DNA of 64,000 nucleotides. Origin: JBHJHP01 sp042219825 (lineage in GTDB: Bacteria > Bacteroidota > Bacteroidia > Bacteroidales > UBA5342). The stretch spans positions 434,001-498,000 of the forward strand of contig NZ_JBHJHQ010000004.1 in assembly GCF_042219825.1 (NCBI RefSeq). Reading direction: 5' to 3'. The notes beneath the pieces were generated by a model that saw only the letters and a program-made list of their open reading frames with translations, did not search any database and was not told the DNA's origin. This document shows positions 33,386 through 44,167 of this stretch, piece after piece (the first letter of the stretch is position 1; the number at the start of each line of letters is the position of its first letter). A program made the position numbers and the translations under genes.

Positions 33386-36199
33386 ATGAAAAAGTATTTA
33401 CATAAGATTTCAATATCTGCGCTAATCCTTCTTTTTTCTTTAACGGGTATCAGTTCTGTGTTGGCTGCTGATGTTGTTGCCGTAAATGCTGACGGCGGCA
33501 ATGTACTGGTTGATAATGTAAAGGAATGGTATGAATGCGTGGCTAAGGGTAGTCAACTGATTGACTTTGCACACGATGGTTGTTACATCACGTTTGATGT
33601 GCAGTCTTCGGTGTCCGGCTACTTCGTATTTACATCTGCTATTGCCACATCCAGTAATAATGTAAGAGGTGCATTAGGGATAATAAACTCAAACGGAGAT
33701 TTTGTAAATGCAGATACTGTGGATATTGCAAATACGGGAAGCTGGACTTCAACCCAAAATTATGACTGGTTATTTCATCTGGAAGCCGGAGTGGTTTATA
33801 ATTTTAAGATGAAGGGTTTTGTGAATTCTGGATACGTCTTTAATGTATTTACTATAAAAATTGCACCTTTTGTTGCTGATGTATCCCTTAAGGATATGAC
33901 AGTAAATGGCTTTACCGTGATTCCGGATAATGATGTATTTTCTACAGATGCGTATTACGATCAGGATCTGAATATTACTGTAACGCCCTCGGCAACAACT
34001 GCAGAGGTAAGCTATACTGCAACATGTAATGACGCTGATATCGCCATTAGTGCGGATGGAATTATCAGTAAATCTGATTTTACAATTGGTGACGTGGTGG
34101 TTGTAACTGCCAGAATTATGCATGGGGCTACTGACTTTGCAGATTATAAGGTTACCATAACCATAAATGACCTGATGAAAAAACAAATCAGGGGAACAAC
34201 AGAAAATGATGGATATTGGGCCAATGTAGCATCATCTTCTCTGGTACAATCCTGGACAGATTACATTTATACACTCACACCCGCAGATACCTCTACGAGA
34301 TTTGGGAATGGAACCTGGAGACCAACAGGCGGATCAACTCTTTATGGGTTTTATGCCAATAACAGTTTGGTATCGCTTTCCATTCCAACCAATTTCAATG
34401 TAGCTTCTGTATCCTTAATTGGATATGGCACAGCTACTTTTGGTTTATCAAGTGAAGGTGCAACAATAACACCACTTACATCAGGCACTTTTGATGAAGC
34501 TGCCAGCGCTGATCAGCTGGACGAAGTGAAGTTTTCCATTTCGGATCATGTAACGGGTACACCTCTGAATATTTCAGTTGATAAGGTCTACTGCAGGTTC
34601 TATGTTGTATTCAGCTACAAGGAAGAAGTCGATGTTAATGCCCCGGTTTTGGTTGATCAGAATATTGAAAACGGGGAAGTCCTCTCCGGGATTAACGGTT
34701 ATATTTCACTCCGGTTTAACGAAGCAGTAAAGATAAGCGAGACAGCATCAGCAACGTTAAACGGCAATGATGCCAAATTAAGATCAGAAGATAACGTGTT
34801 CATTAAGCACTATTATCACGGACTGGAATATAGCAGCAACAATACATTTGTGCTCAAAGCAAACAGTATCGAAGACATGTCAGGTAACAAAAATGAAAGC
34901 GACATAACTCTTACATTCTCGGTAGGAGAAAAGCCTGTAGTAACCAAAAAAACATTTGATTTTGTTGTAGGAGTAGACGGTACAATTGATGAAGCTATTA
35001 CTGCAGCAAACAGAGCTTCAGGAACTGATCGTTATTATATTTTCGTTCCGGATGGTAGTTATGAGTTGACTGGTAATGCAGGTGATCACATGACAAATCT
35101 TAACCGAAGCAGGGTTTCAATTACAGGGCAAAGCAAGGACAATTCAATCATTACCAATACACCGGATTCGTATGGTATATCTACAACTGCAACCATTCAG
35201 CTTAATGGTGCAAGACACACCTATATGCAGGATATAACCATAAAGAATAACAGGGGTGAAGCTGGACAGGGACAACAGGTGGCCCTTTATGACCGTGGCT
35301 CACAAAATATCTTTAAAAATATAAAAATATTTAGTTTTCAGGACACTTACGTTTCCGGCGATCGTGCATATTGGGACAGTTGTGATATTTATGGTTCAAC
35401 TGACTATATCTGTGGTGGTGGTGATGTGTTTTTTGATCATTGCCTGATGTATAACCGTGCAGCAAGCGGTAGTAAGGTGACAGCTCCGGCAACAGACGAG
35501 AGTCTGAAATGGGGCTACGTATTCTCACATTGTACGATTGATGGTGGCAGCTTTGTTTTGGGAAGGCCATGGCAGCATGAACCACGTGCCTACTATTTAT
35601 ACACTAAAATGAATAAACAGCCTGATGGCACAGGATGGGAAGGAATGAGTGGTTTGATTACCCATTTTTATGAATATAAAAGCATGGACTATTCCGGTAA
35701 TCTTCTTGATTTATCAGGAAGGGGAAATTCTCCAACCAGCACCAACACTTACACCCCAATCCTGACAGATGATGAAGCATCGGAATTTACTTTATATAAT
35801 GTGCTTGGAAGGGATGATGGCTGGATGCCTTCAGATTTTACACAGCAGACGTTGGCGCCAGAAGTCAGTGTGTCAGGAAGCAGGATAAGCTGGACTAACG
35901 ACAAAGATGCACTTTGCACGGTATTATTTAAGGATGGCGTTTATTTCGCCTGCGTCGCAGAGAACAGTTATATGCTAACGGAAAATGGTACATATACGAT
36001 ACAGTCTGCAAATGAGATGGGTGGTCTGGGAGAAGCAAGCACAGTGGTGGTTACCAGTACTGGTATAGAACTGGTGAAACGTGAAAATGATATGGAATCC
36101 GGAAAGATATATGATTTAATGGGACGACCTTTGAAACAGATGCCGGAGGAGGGATTTTACATTGTAAACGGAAAGAAATTTTACAAAGCACCGAAATAA
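33386..36199 (+). CDS. Pectinesterase (CE8) with N-terminal accessory domains
   Basis: The 937-residue protein has a signal peptide, an N-terminal beta domain and Ig-like region (about 30-400, including SIEDMSGNKNESDITLTFSV of a Big_5 type), then the CE8 beta-helix (about 520-800). Catalytic landmarks: QDTY at 652-655 with Asp653, GSTDYICGG with Asp673, and LGRPW with Arg727 and Trp729. It removes methyl groups from homogalacturonan, preparing it for the pectate lyase encoded 16 nt upstream. The C-terminus (KIYDLMGRPLKQMPEEGFYI VNG) is a Bacteroidota sorting-type tail, less certain than others here. Confidence 0.93.
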   Translation: MKKYLHKISISALILLFSLTGISSVLAADVVAVNADGGNVLVDNVKEWYECVAKGSQLIDFAHDGCYITFDVQSSVSGYFVFTSAIATSSNNVRGALGIINSNGDFVNADTVDIANTGSWTSTQNYDWLFHLEAGVVYNFKMKGFVNSGYVFNVFTIKIAPFVADVSLKDMTVNGFTVIPDNDVFSTDAYYDQDLNITVTPSATTAEVSYTATCNDADIAISADGIISKSDFTIGDVVVVTARIMHGATDFADYKVTITINDLMKKQIRGTTENDGYWANVASSSLVQSWTDYIYTLTPADTSTRFGNGTWRPTGGSTLYGFYANNSLVSLSIPTNFNVASVSLIGYGTATFGLSSEGATITPLTSGTFDEAASADQLDEVKFSISDHVTGTPLNISVDKVYCRFYVVFSYKEEVDVNAPVLVDQNIENGEVLSGINGYISLRFNEAVKISETASATLNGNDAKLRSEDNVFIKHYYHGLEYSSNNTFVLKANSIEDMSGNKNESDITLTFSVGEKPVVTKKTFDFVVGVDGTIDEAITAANRASGTDRYYIFVPDGSYELTGNAGDHMTNLNRSRVSITGQSKDNSIITNTPDSYGISTTATIQLNGARHTYMQDITIKNNRGEAGQGQQVALYDRGSQNIFKNIKIFSFQDTYVSGDRAYWDSCDIYGSTDYICGGGDVFFDHCLMYNRAASGSKVTAPATDESLKWGYVFSHCTIDGGSFVLGRPWQHEPRAYYLYTKMNKQPDGTGWEGMSGLITHFYEYKSMDYSGNLLDLSGRGNSPTSTNTYTPILTDDEASEFTLYNVLGRDDGWMPSDFTQQTLAPEVSVSGSRISWTNDKDALCTVLFKDGVYFACVAENSYMLTENGTYTIQSANEMGGLGEASTVVVTSTGIELVKRENDMESGKIYDLMGRPLKQMPEEGFYIVNGKKFYKAPK

Positions 36200-36274
36200 T
36201 TTATGACTTAAGTTATTAGTTTTTAGCTAACTATATGTCAATTATATTAATTACTAATTTAAAAATAATTTACT

Positions 36275-37789
36275 ATGAGAAAACAATTTTTACTATTATT
36301 AAGCTTTTTATTTGCAGGCTTAATATCAATGAATGCTACAACCAGTCAGGTTGTACAGGCGGAAAATTTTACGGTAAAAAGTGATGGAGATAATCCCAGG
36401 GCTCTTACCGGAAAAGTAGGGTATATATATGATGGTTTATATATAGGTTTTACAGGAGAAAGTCAAATTGAATTTGACGGTAATGAAACTTCTATAGAAG
36501 TCAATATTGTAAGTTATAATGCAGGTGGTGAAATTTTATTTGTACTTGATGATCCTAATCCGGATGTAGGAACAGTAATTGCTACAGCTACAATTGATAG
36601 CAATATAAAGTTGTATACTTCCACTACATTTTCAGGTAGCTATACAGGTAAACATGATTTTTATCTGTATTTCAAAAACCCAAATGCCGGAACCGATTGG
36701 CTGTATGATGTTGACTACTTTAAATTTACAGGTAATGTGCCTAATTATACAGTTACAACAGGTGTGAGTCCTGAGAATAGTGGATTAGTCATAAAAGATT
36801 TTACAGGTAGCAGTGTCTCACAAGGTAGTCAGGTTCTTTTTTATGCAAAAAGATTAGCCGGTTATAGTTTTAATCACTGGGAGGATGGTAGTGGCAATTC
36901 TCTTTCTACTGAAAATCCATTTACTTATACAATAACAGGAGATCTGGACATAAAAGCAGTGTTTGAGACAATGACAGAAACCTTTGAATTACCATCCTGG
37001 ACATTCGATAACGAATATTTCGCGGATTCAACAGGTGATGTTGTAACATTCATTCCTGTAATGCTACCCATCTCATGGCGACCGGGTTTCAAAGGTGCGA
37101 TGGTTTATCCGGATAACTATCCTGCAACCCGTTCATCTAATTTAACTTCAAAAGGAGACACAATTTTTACTTCATTAACTGGAGACAATCAGGTATGCCG
37201 TATCAGCTGGACGGATGCCAATACCGTAAGTGATTTTACAGATCCTGCACAGCATAATCAGTATTTTGAATTCCAGTTTCCAACTACAGGTTTTAAAGAT
37301 GTCAGTCTTGAGTTTTCTTTTTCAGGAGGTCAAAACGATGTTTCTGATTATCTGGAGCTGGTATATTCTGTTGATGATGGAACAACCTGGGTAGATGGCG
37401 GTGCGTTCTATTCTGAAGCACACTGGAATACATGGGTATATGCAGATCCTGTTTTAACAGGTGCGGATAATAAAGCAATGGTTAAGGTGAGATTAATTGG
37501 TATAACATTAAATACAGGTAGCAGCCTTAATTTTAACCTCGATTATTTCACAGTTCATGGTACTGTTACAGCCATATCAAAAACACAGGTCTCATCTTCT
37601 GTTATAACAACTGGTGCAGGTTACATTAAAGTAGCTGTTGACAACCCGGCTGACGTTAATGTTTATTCTATTGAAGGTAAGTTAATAACAAGACAGTTTG
37701 TTGAGTCTGTCGCAACTATTCCAAGTCAGTCAGGAATTTATATTGTTAAAGTTGGTGATCAGGTGAAAAAAGTTCAGGTTGCCAAATAA
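36275..37789 (+). CDS. Secreted multidomain binding-type protein with T9SS domain
   Basis: A 504-residue protein: signal peptide, a carbohydrate-binding-like N-terminal beta-sandwich (about 25-155; WLYDVDYFKF), an InlB-type repeat (about 160-230; GYSFNHWEDGSGN and LDIKAVFE), a second beta domain (about 240-425; YLELVYSVDDGTTWVDGG and LNFNLDYFTVHG) and a T9SS tail (about 435-504; VNVYSIEGKLITRQFV and GIYIVKVGDQVKKVQV). I see no catalytic motif. It probably binds pectin or another plant glycan at the surface. It follows the CE8 gene and precedes a terminator, so it may be the last gene of the unit. Confidence 0.8.
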   Translation: MRKQFLLLLSFLFAGLISMNATTSQVVQAENFTVKSDGDNPRALTGKVGYIYDGLYIGFTGESQIEFDGNETSIEVNIVSYNAGGEILFVLDDPNPDVGTVIATATIDSNIKLYTSTTFSGSYTGKHDFYLYFKNPNAGTDWLYDVDYFKFTGNVPNYTVTTGVSPENSGLVIKDFTGSSVSQGSQVLFYAKRLAGYSFNHWEDGSGNSLSTENPFTYTITGDLDIKAVFETMTETFELPSWTFDNEYFADSTGDVVTFIPVMLPISWRPGFKGAMVYPDNYPATRSSNLTSKGDTIFTSLTGDNQVCRISWTDANTVSDFTDPAQHNQYFEFQFPTTGFKDVSLEFSFSGGQNDVSDYLELVYSVDDGTTWVDGGAFYSEAHWNTWVYADPVLTGADNKAMVKVRLIGITLNTGSSLNFNLDYFTVHGTVTAISKTQVSSSVITTGAGYIKVAVDNPADVNVYSIEGKLITRQFVESVATIPSQSGIYIVKVGDQVKKVQVAK

Positions 37790-37820
37790 GCTAAGTCAAA
37801 ACTAAAATTATTATAAATGC

Positions 37821-37850
37821 AGGTCCTCTCGTTACGGGAGGACCTTTTTT
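37821..37850 (+). terminator. Terminator of the pectin gene unit
   Basis: Stem AGGTCCTCTCG / CGGGAGGACCT (11 pairs, one G-T) with a 3-nt loop, followed by six T. About 30 nt after the stop at 37789. Confidence 0.85.
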
Positions 37851-37960
37851 GATTTTACTATTCTTCGAAAGGATGTTAAATACACCTCTTATAAGGATAT
37901 CATAAAACTGAAAGATACTTCAGGCTTTTCTAAGCTTAATTTCCAATGATGCAATTTATG

Positions 37961-40900
37961 TTATTGAATGTAAACAACCTGTTGCTTTTCTGTAACAGAG
38001 CCGGATGAAATGTTGATCAGATATATGCCGTTGCTGAGATTTAATGCAGATAGCGATAAAATAAAGTTGTTCCCTGCAGAAAAATCGACGTTTGTTTTTT
38101 CAAAAATGCGTTTACCATTTAAATCATGAAGCGAAAGCCTGGCATTATGTATAGTTTTTTTGCTTTTTATGACAATAAAATCTGAACTTGGATTTGGATA
38201 TATGGTAATATTTGTGGGTGTATTGGATGCGGTAAACTCTAGTCCATCTGGTGAAGAATCATCAGCAAAAGGTGTCCCGCCCCAAACAGAAGACTTGATC
38301 CAGTTTTCTCCGTTTGTGTTAATTGTTTCGGGATTTGGGTTTGACGGAACCAGAGAATAACCTGCAAGATCAACGATATTTGGCCAGGGCGAATCAATAC
38401 CGTAGGATACATATCCTAAAATGTGATTATAATCTGTGGCCAGAATTACCTGTTCGCCTCCGTTCGACAAATTGCCGCTAAACCATCCTGTAGCTGTCTT
38501 CTGATAAGCATATTCAAAAAGGTATGGGTTTGAAACCAGTACCACAAATTGCCCCGCTTGTAATATCTGAGGCGTATTAAAGGTAAAGTTTATTCCGCCC
38601 GATACGACTAAATCGGAAATATTTATGGCTTGATCACCAATGTTTTTAAGTTCAATGAATTCATAGTTTTTACCTGATTTACCAGCCAGATCATCCGGAT
38701 TATAATGGATCTCTGTTAGACGTAAATCATCCGGTTGTTTTGTGTCCAAAACGTGAACGGTTCGCAATGGGCTGGTTTCATCTGAATTCAGAATACGGGA
38801 CCTGATTTCGGTAGTTTCAGACACTTTTATTGTATAAGTATCTTCGGAAGTTGATATGGCATTTGGGTTTAATGTTCCATTTACAGAAATTGGATCTTCA
38901 CCATTTGTTGTCAATACGATTGATCCCGTTCCATTGGGATTTTTTAGCATAATCAGAACAGTATCAACAATGGATAAGCTAAGACCATTTACATTTTGCA
39001 TTGCCTGATTCTGTACACTCATATATAATTCGGGAGCTTCCGTTTCGGGCAGTAAATCTGCTGTTTTTAACTGATCAATTACAATCCCTGTTCTTACGTC
39101 CAGAAACCTGTCAATGATGTCCTGGACATCTCCCTGCCAGTCTGCTTTGGTTAAGGCAACAGTGGATTTTGAATCTCCCCATCGGGCAGATTCACCAATG
39201 ATGGCGTACTGAATTTCATCGGCCCTCGACTGAAACAGGGCTTTACTTTTGTTTGGCGTCAACACACCGTTATTATATAAATGCTTATACGCCCGGTCTG
39301 CAAATCTATGTCGGTACAATTCGTTTTCAGATAGTTTGTTATGCAGGGACTGTGCCTGAAAGGAATTAATATTGTTAACATTTATTACCAGATTAACGCG
39401 ATCTTCCATGGGGCCAATTCCGGGACCAACAGGGTATGCCAATAAGGAATGTTCGGCATCGTGAATAAGAAACTGGAACCCGTTTCGCTTGTAGGTTCTG
39501 TTTCGGATGTTATAAAAATTATTAATGAAATTACCAAACTTTGAATAGGGGCTGTCAAAATTCCCGGTATAAAAAATAACCAGCATGTAGTCGATGAGAT
39601 TATCAATGTCAACCAAAACCTCCATAGAGGTATCTATGGCACCAACGGCATCCCGCCCCTGAAGTCTGTAATAGTTGGCATTGCTGGTAAATCCTTGACC
39701 GAACAAACTGTATAGTACTTCCCATTTTTTTAAATTGCCATCGGTTGCTTCAATTGTTCGTGATGAATAATCCTGTGTATTAACTTTTATAACGTCATAT
39801 TCGTCCTTGTCTCCTCCAAAATAGGATTCCGCAAAACGGGCTTCTGCTCTTTCCTGTGTTTGATAAAGTCCCCAGTACATGCCGTTCAGATAAAGATGAT
39901 AATAGCGGCTTCTGGTATATGGTTGATGCATTTCCCGTTGAAGATCGCGGGAAAATACGTCACGGTTCATGGTACAGTATTGATCTCCTTTATAACTCCA
40001 TGAATAATTCTGCGATGTCCTGAGGTCAATTTTGTCATAAGAATCAGTCCCTTCAATACCGAATAAAGGGTATTCCAGTTTCGGGTTACCATACTCGCTT
40101 CTGAAAAACAGACGGAATGCATGTTTGGGATTATCGGGATGCCGGCTCCATCCACCACGGATTCGAATTCCTGTATTGACCTGAAAACCCCCTTCTTCGT
40201 TAGGTGTATTAAACAGTTCCAAAGAACCTGCCCGTTCCCAGTCAGCGCCTCGGATTCCGGCGTTCACATATATTCCGTAAGATGCATTAACCAGATTATC
40301 GGTAGACGTCACCAACGACATGGATGGAATATCGGTCAGTGCGAGTTCAATCTGGTTTTTATAGGCCGGACTGTTTACAACATCGGGATCCATAGCGAAG
40401 TCAAAAATCTGTCCGTTTACTGACTGTGAAGGCCATTGACCACCCGGATAGTTTTGTGTTTTTACTTTATCAGGGAAAATATAGGAAACGGTTCCTGACC
40501 AGGATGGCGCCAGTGAATCGCTGATTGCACAGGCCCTGAGAATAACACCAGGTGTACGGGGACGGTTGCCTGTGGCATCCGGATCAATCTTAACCGTAAC
40601 AGGACTGGTGGTTTCTATGGCTGTTGGCGAAGTTTGTGGATCAGAGCAATCCAATGTATACCGGATACGATCACCTAACGTTTTTGTAGTAATAGTCGCA
40701 TCAAATGGTGTGTCGTAAAAACCTGCTGCATGACTGAATTCCACTTTTTGGGTTCTTGGAACTTCAGGTTCTTTCACTCTAAGCTTCAAGGATAAATCGA
40801 AATGTATATCGCTGCTGGTTAAATTGTAATTAAAAACCTGAACTGCAATACTATTTTCTCCTGCCTTTAAAAAAGACTCATCCGGAGATAAGATATAATT

Positions 40901-41329
40901 TTCAAAGTTACCGGATTCATGTAATGCTGTAGCGAATGAATTGTAAACCGGATTTTGTGGCGCATTTTCACTAATAGTAAGATGACCGTTTATGAACAGA
41001 TTAAATCCGTCGTCATAATTGAGAAAGAAAGAAACATCTTCAACATTGGTTAAAGAGTCAATTTCAATTTTAGTCCGGAGGTAGAAAGATGAGTAATTAT
41101 TCTGCATATCGTCCAGAACGGTGCCATTGGATCCATCACCGTACCAAAAGGGAGAAATTCCAATAGTCCAGGATTGATCGTTAAAATTTAATTGGGTCCA
41201 TTCATTCGCGGACGCAGGGCTTTGTAATCCTTTAAAATATTTGTATTCAGTACCACTTCTGATTAATTCCTGAGATGAAGCTGATATAACAATACAAAGA
41301 AAGAACAATATATACCTCAGTCTTTCCAA
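37961..41329 (-). CDS. Large secreted CotH-kinase-like protein with lamin-tail domain, T9SS
   Basis: The 1122-residue protein has an N-terminal beta-sandwich (about 25-185; FYLRTKIEIDSLTNVEDVSF), a chitobiase-like domain (about 195-265; RIRYTLDCSDPQTSPTA), a CotH-like domain (about 310-720; YWGLYQTQERAEARF and FQFLIHDAEHSLLAY), a further chitobiase-type domain (about 770-850), a lamin-tail domain (about 865-990; RLTEIHYNPDDL) and a T9SS tail (ITIYPNPSSDFIVIKS). The order repeats that of the 884-residue protein at 11458. The position next to the pectin genes suggests a role in surface handling of glycans or proteins; its kinase substrate is unknown. Confidence 0.88.
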   Translation of the reverse strand: MERLRYILFFLCIVISASSQELIRSGTEYKYFKGLQSPASANEWTQLNFNDQSWTIGISPFWYGDGSNGTVLDDMQNNYSSFYLRTKIEIDSLTNVEDVSFFLNYDDGFNLFINGHLTISENAPQNPVYNSFATALHESGNFENYILSPDESFLKAGENSIAVQVFNYNLTSSDIHFDLSLKLRVKEPEVPRTQKVEFSHAAGFYDTPFDATITTKTLGDRIRYTLDCSDPQTSPTAIETTSPVTVKIDPDATGNRPRTPGVILRACAISDSLAPSWSGTVSYIFPDKVKTQNYPGGQWPSQSVNGQIFDFAMDPDVVNSPAYKNQIELALTDIPSMSLVTSTDNLVNASYGIYVNAGIRGADWERAGSLELFNTPNEEGGFQVNTGIRIRGGWSRHPDNPKHAFRLFFRSEYGNPKLEYPLFGIEGTDSYDKIDLRTSQNYSWSYKGDQYCTMNRDVFSRDLQREMHQPYTRSRYYHLYLNGMYWGLYQTQERAEARFAESYFGGDKDEYDVIKVNTQDYSSRTIEATDGNLKKWEVLYSLFGQGFTSNANYYRLQGRDAVGAIDTSMEVLVDIDNLIDYMLVIFYTGNFDSPYSKFGNFINNFYNIRNRTYKRNGFQFLIHDAEHSLLAYPVGPGIGPMEDRVNLVINVNNINSFQAQSLHNKLSENELYRHRFADRAYKHLYNNGVLTPNKSKALFQSRADEIQYAIIGESARWGDSKSTVALTKADWQGDVQDIIDRFLDVRTGIVIDQLKTADLLPETEAPELYMSVQNQAMQNVNGLSLSIVDTVLIMLKNPNGTGSIVLTTNGEDPISVNGTLNPNAISTSEDTYTIKVSETTEIRSRILNSDETSPLRTVHVLDTKQPDDLRLTEIHYNPDDLAGKSGKNYEFIELKNIGDQAINISDLVVSGGINFTFNTPQILQAGQFVVLVSNPYLFEYAYQKTATGWFSGNLSNGGEQVILATDYNHILGYVSYGIDSPWPNIVDLAGYSLVPSNPNPETINTNGENWIKSSVWGGTPFADDSSPDGLEFTASNTPTNITIYPNPSSDFIVIKSKKTIHNARLSLHDLNGKRIFEKTNVDFSAGNNFILSLSALNLSNGIYLINISSGSVTEKQQVVYIQ

Positions 41330-41482
41330 ATCCTGTCTCTTTTAATGTAAAGTTAAAAATATAACTATTCAGGAGCGCAAAAACCTATAATTTAGAAGCA
41401 TCTTAGATTAAGACTTTCAGGTTATCATTTTTTTGTCTGAAGCCACAAAAGAACAATAATCGGTCAGAAAAATCGTATGTTT

Positions 41483-44113
41483 CTATAATTCAGCTAATCT
41501 AGCTTTGCCTTTGACCCGGAATGTTGTACTAATGACTTCCGTGGTGGCTGCATGCAGATCACTGTTGAATCCAGGCTGTTCCCCGCCCACAAAAACAGTA
41601 AATGTACCGTCTTCAATAACCCGTTCAGATTTATTGTTGATCATGGACAGTTGCCTTGGTTCAAGCTTAAAACTTACTACTTTACTTTCCCCGGGATTGA
41701 GATGAATTCGTTCAAAACCTTCAAGCTGATGGAGTGGGCGGGGTGTGGATGCTTTTTCGTCTTTCAGGTACAGTTGTACAACCTCGTCACCGGATCTTTC
41801 CCCTGTGTTTGTAACGGTTACAGAGACCATAACATTCTCGCCTGCTTTCACTGATTTCTGAACTTCCAGATTTGTATATTTAAACCGGGTATAACTTAAG
41901 CCATAACCAAACGGATAGAGTGGGGTACCTGTATAATACCTATATGTTCTCTCCTTCATGTTGTAATCTTCAAACGGCGGCAGTTCTTCCAGCGATGTAT
42001 AATATGTGATTGGCAACCGGCCTGAAGGATTGTAATCACCAAAAAGAACATCGGCCAGGGCATTCCCGCCTTCTTCTCCGGGATATCCTACATTGACTAT
42101 CGCTTCAACATTATCTTTGGCCCAGTTTACAGCCAGTGCGCTTCCGGCGTTCAGAACCAGGATCACCGGTTTCCCGGTAGCTTTAACAGCTTTCATTAGC
42201 TTTTCCTGAACCGCAGGAAGTTCAATATCCTTTCTGTCTCCTCCTTCTCCTTCCAGACGTTGTGACAGTCCGAGAACAAGAACCGTAATGTCTGCCTTTT
42301 CTGCTACGGCAACAGCTTCGTCAATCAGGTTTTTTTCAGGCATAGCCCACAAAAACTGTGCATGTGCATTGGATTTATCACTAAAGAACGTAATGTCAAC
42401 CGGATATCGCTTTCCTTTTTCAAGCTCCATTATCCCTGTCGCATATTTGGCATGATGAGCAGATCCTTTACCATTGGTTATTTCTTCACCATTTATTTTT
42501 ATGGTCATGCCTCTTTTGGAAAATAGCCCCAATTCATATTTTCCACTTTCAGGCGGAACCAGATACCCTGTCCACCGAACAGAGAAATCATCGATCAGAT
42601 CTTTGGAAATCGGTTTATGTTCCCACCAGAATTCGATATGCTCATCTGTTCGTTCCAAAACAGGTTCACCTTCCCATTCTGTATTGTTATAATACCTGGC
42701 GGTCAGTCCCTGCTTGCCGTCTTCCGTTTGTAAATATACGGATGGAACCGGTTTAAGATTAAGGGTCTCATAATCCAGGTTTGATCCTTCAGCGTACTGA
42801 ACCGTTACGATTGGTTCAACCTTGTTTTTAATCCCGTTAAGGAAAGTCACCGGATGAAGCGGAGTACCATGATAGTTTCCCACCAGCGATTCCCAGTTAT
42901 CTGCATTGGGTCCAATTACGGCAATTGTTTTAAGTTTTTCTTTATCAAGGGGCAGGAGGTTATTTTGATTTTTCAGAAGCACAATGCTCTCCTGTGCTGC
43001 TTTTCTGGCCAGACTGTTATTTGCCGAGCAGCATACAATATCAACCGGAATATCTGTATAAGGTACAATGGAATCCGGATCAAACATACCCATTCTGAAT
43101 CTGGCCATTAAAACCCTTTCGAGCGCACGGTCAATATCATTTTCGGTAACAAGGTCTTCTTTTACAGCTTCTGTTAGGTTTTTATAATAACTGCCACAGT
43201 TCAGGTCGCAACCACCTTTTATGCCAATTGCAGCAGCTTCAGCTTTAGTATCAGCCAAATGATGACCGGTTTCAATATCCCGGATTGCACCACAGTCAGA
43301 CACTACATAACCTTCAAAACCCCAGGTATCCCTAAGCAGCTTATTTAGAAGGAAGTTGCTGCCACTGCACGATTCGCCCCTGAAGCGGTTATAGGCTCCC
43401 ATTATGGAGTAGACCTTTGCATCTTCTACGGTTTTTCTGAAGGCCGGTAGGTATGTTTCATACAAATCGCGGTCGCTCACATCCACATCAAACTGATGAC
43501 GTAATGCTTCTGGTCCGGAGTGAACTGCAAAATGTTTGGATGTTGCTATGGTCTTGAAATATTTCGGATCATCGCCCTGAAGGCCAGTGATAAATTGTGT
43601 GGCCAGCTCACCTGTGAGATAAGGATCTTCACCATAGGTCTCATGGCCTCGTCCCCATCGCGGATCACGGAAAATATTAATATTGGGAGACCAGAAATCC
43701 AGGCCGGTATAAATCTCACGTTTGTTTATCCTGACAAATTCGTGGTATTTGGCCCGGGCCTCATCAGAGATCACAGTGCCGATGTCGTGCATTAAATCTT
43801 TATTGAATGACGCAGCAACCGTAATGGATTGGGGAAAAACTGTTGCAAACCCGTTCCGTGCAACACCATGCAGGCATTCATTCCACCAGTTGTATTTCGG
43901 AATATGCAGCCTCGGTATGGCTTTGGAATCGTTCATCAGTTGACTGACTTTTTCTTCCAGAGTCATTTGATTCACCAGAATTTCCACCCGTTCTTCGAAA
44001 GACCGGTTGTAGTCGAGGTAGGAAAAATCAACTTCCTTCTCCTGAGCAGGCATGGTACTGCTGATTACCCCGAGTATTAAAATTAAAAGTATGGCATGTA
44101 GATTCTTATACAT
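41483..44113 (-). CDS. GH3 glycosidase with PA14 insert (beta-xylosidase-like)
   Basis: An 876-residue enzyme. Signal peptide; GH3 N-terminal barrel (about 45-340) with YNWWNECLHGVAR near 74-86, typical of xylosidase-type GH3, KHF at 193-195 and the nucleophile Asp273 in VVSDCGA. The C-terminal (alpha/beta) domain is interrupted by a PA14 domain (about 455-590), which often adds a sugar pocket. A fibronectin-III-like domain closes the protein (about 755-850). It hydrolyses terminal beta-linked sugars, likely xylose or glucose, from plant oligosaccharides. Same strand and 54 nt upstream-wise from GH116 (its start is 44113, GH116 ends at 44168), so co-transcription is likely. Confidence 0.92.
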   Translation of the reverse strand: MYKNLHAILLILILGVISSTMPAQEKEVDFSYLDYNRSFEERVEILVNQMTLEEKVSQLMNDSKAIPRLHIPKYNWWNECLHGVARNGFATVFPQSITVAASFNKDLMHDIGTVISDEARAKYHEFVRINKREIYTGLDFWSPNINIFRDPRWGRGHETYGEDPYLTGELATQFITGLQGDDPKYFKTIATSKHFAVHSGPEALRHQFDVDVSDRDLYETYLPAFRKTVEDAKVYSIMGAYNRFRGESCSGSNFLLNKLLRDTWGFEGYVVSDCGAIRDIETGHHLADTKAEAAAIGIKGGCDLNCGSYYKNLTEAVKEDLVTENDIDRALERVLMARFRMGMFDPDSIVPYTDIPVDIVCCSANNSLARKAAQESIVLLKNQNNLLPLDKEKLKTIAVIGPNADNWESLVGNYHGTPLHPVTFLNGIKNKVEPIVTVQYAEGSNLDYETLNLKPVPSVYLQTEDGKQGLTARYYNNTEWEGEPVLERTDEHIEFWWEHKPISKDLIDDFSVRWTGYLVPPESGKYELGLFSKRGMTIKINGEEITNGKGSAHHAKYATGIMELEKGKRYPVDITFFSDKSNAHAQFLWAMPEKNLIDEAVAVAEKADITVLVLGLSQRLEGEGGDRKDIELPAVQEKLMKAVKATGKPVILVLNAGSALAVNWAKDNVEAIVNVGYPGEEGGNALADVLFGDYNPSGRLPITYYTSLEELPPFEDYNMKERTYRYYTGTPLYPFGYGLSYTRFKYTNLEVQKSVKAGENVMVSVTVTNTGERSGDEVVQLYLKDEKASTPRPLHQLEGFERIHLNPGESKVVSFKLEPRQLSMINNKSERVIEDGTFTVFVGGEQPGFNSDLHAATTEVISTTFRVKGKARLAEL

Positions 44114-44167
44114 AAGCGATAGTTTATTTCAGAAAGAATTATTTAAAAATAATTTAATTGCCGTAGT

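Noticed and set aside
37821..37850. GGAGG hairpin as another copy of the repeat family
   Set aside because: It has a perfect stem and T-run typical of a terminator and none of the flanking boxes of the repeat family.
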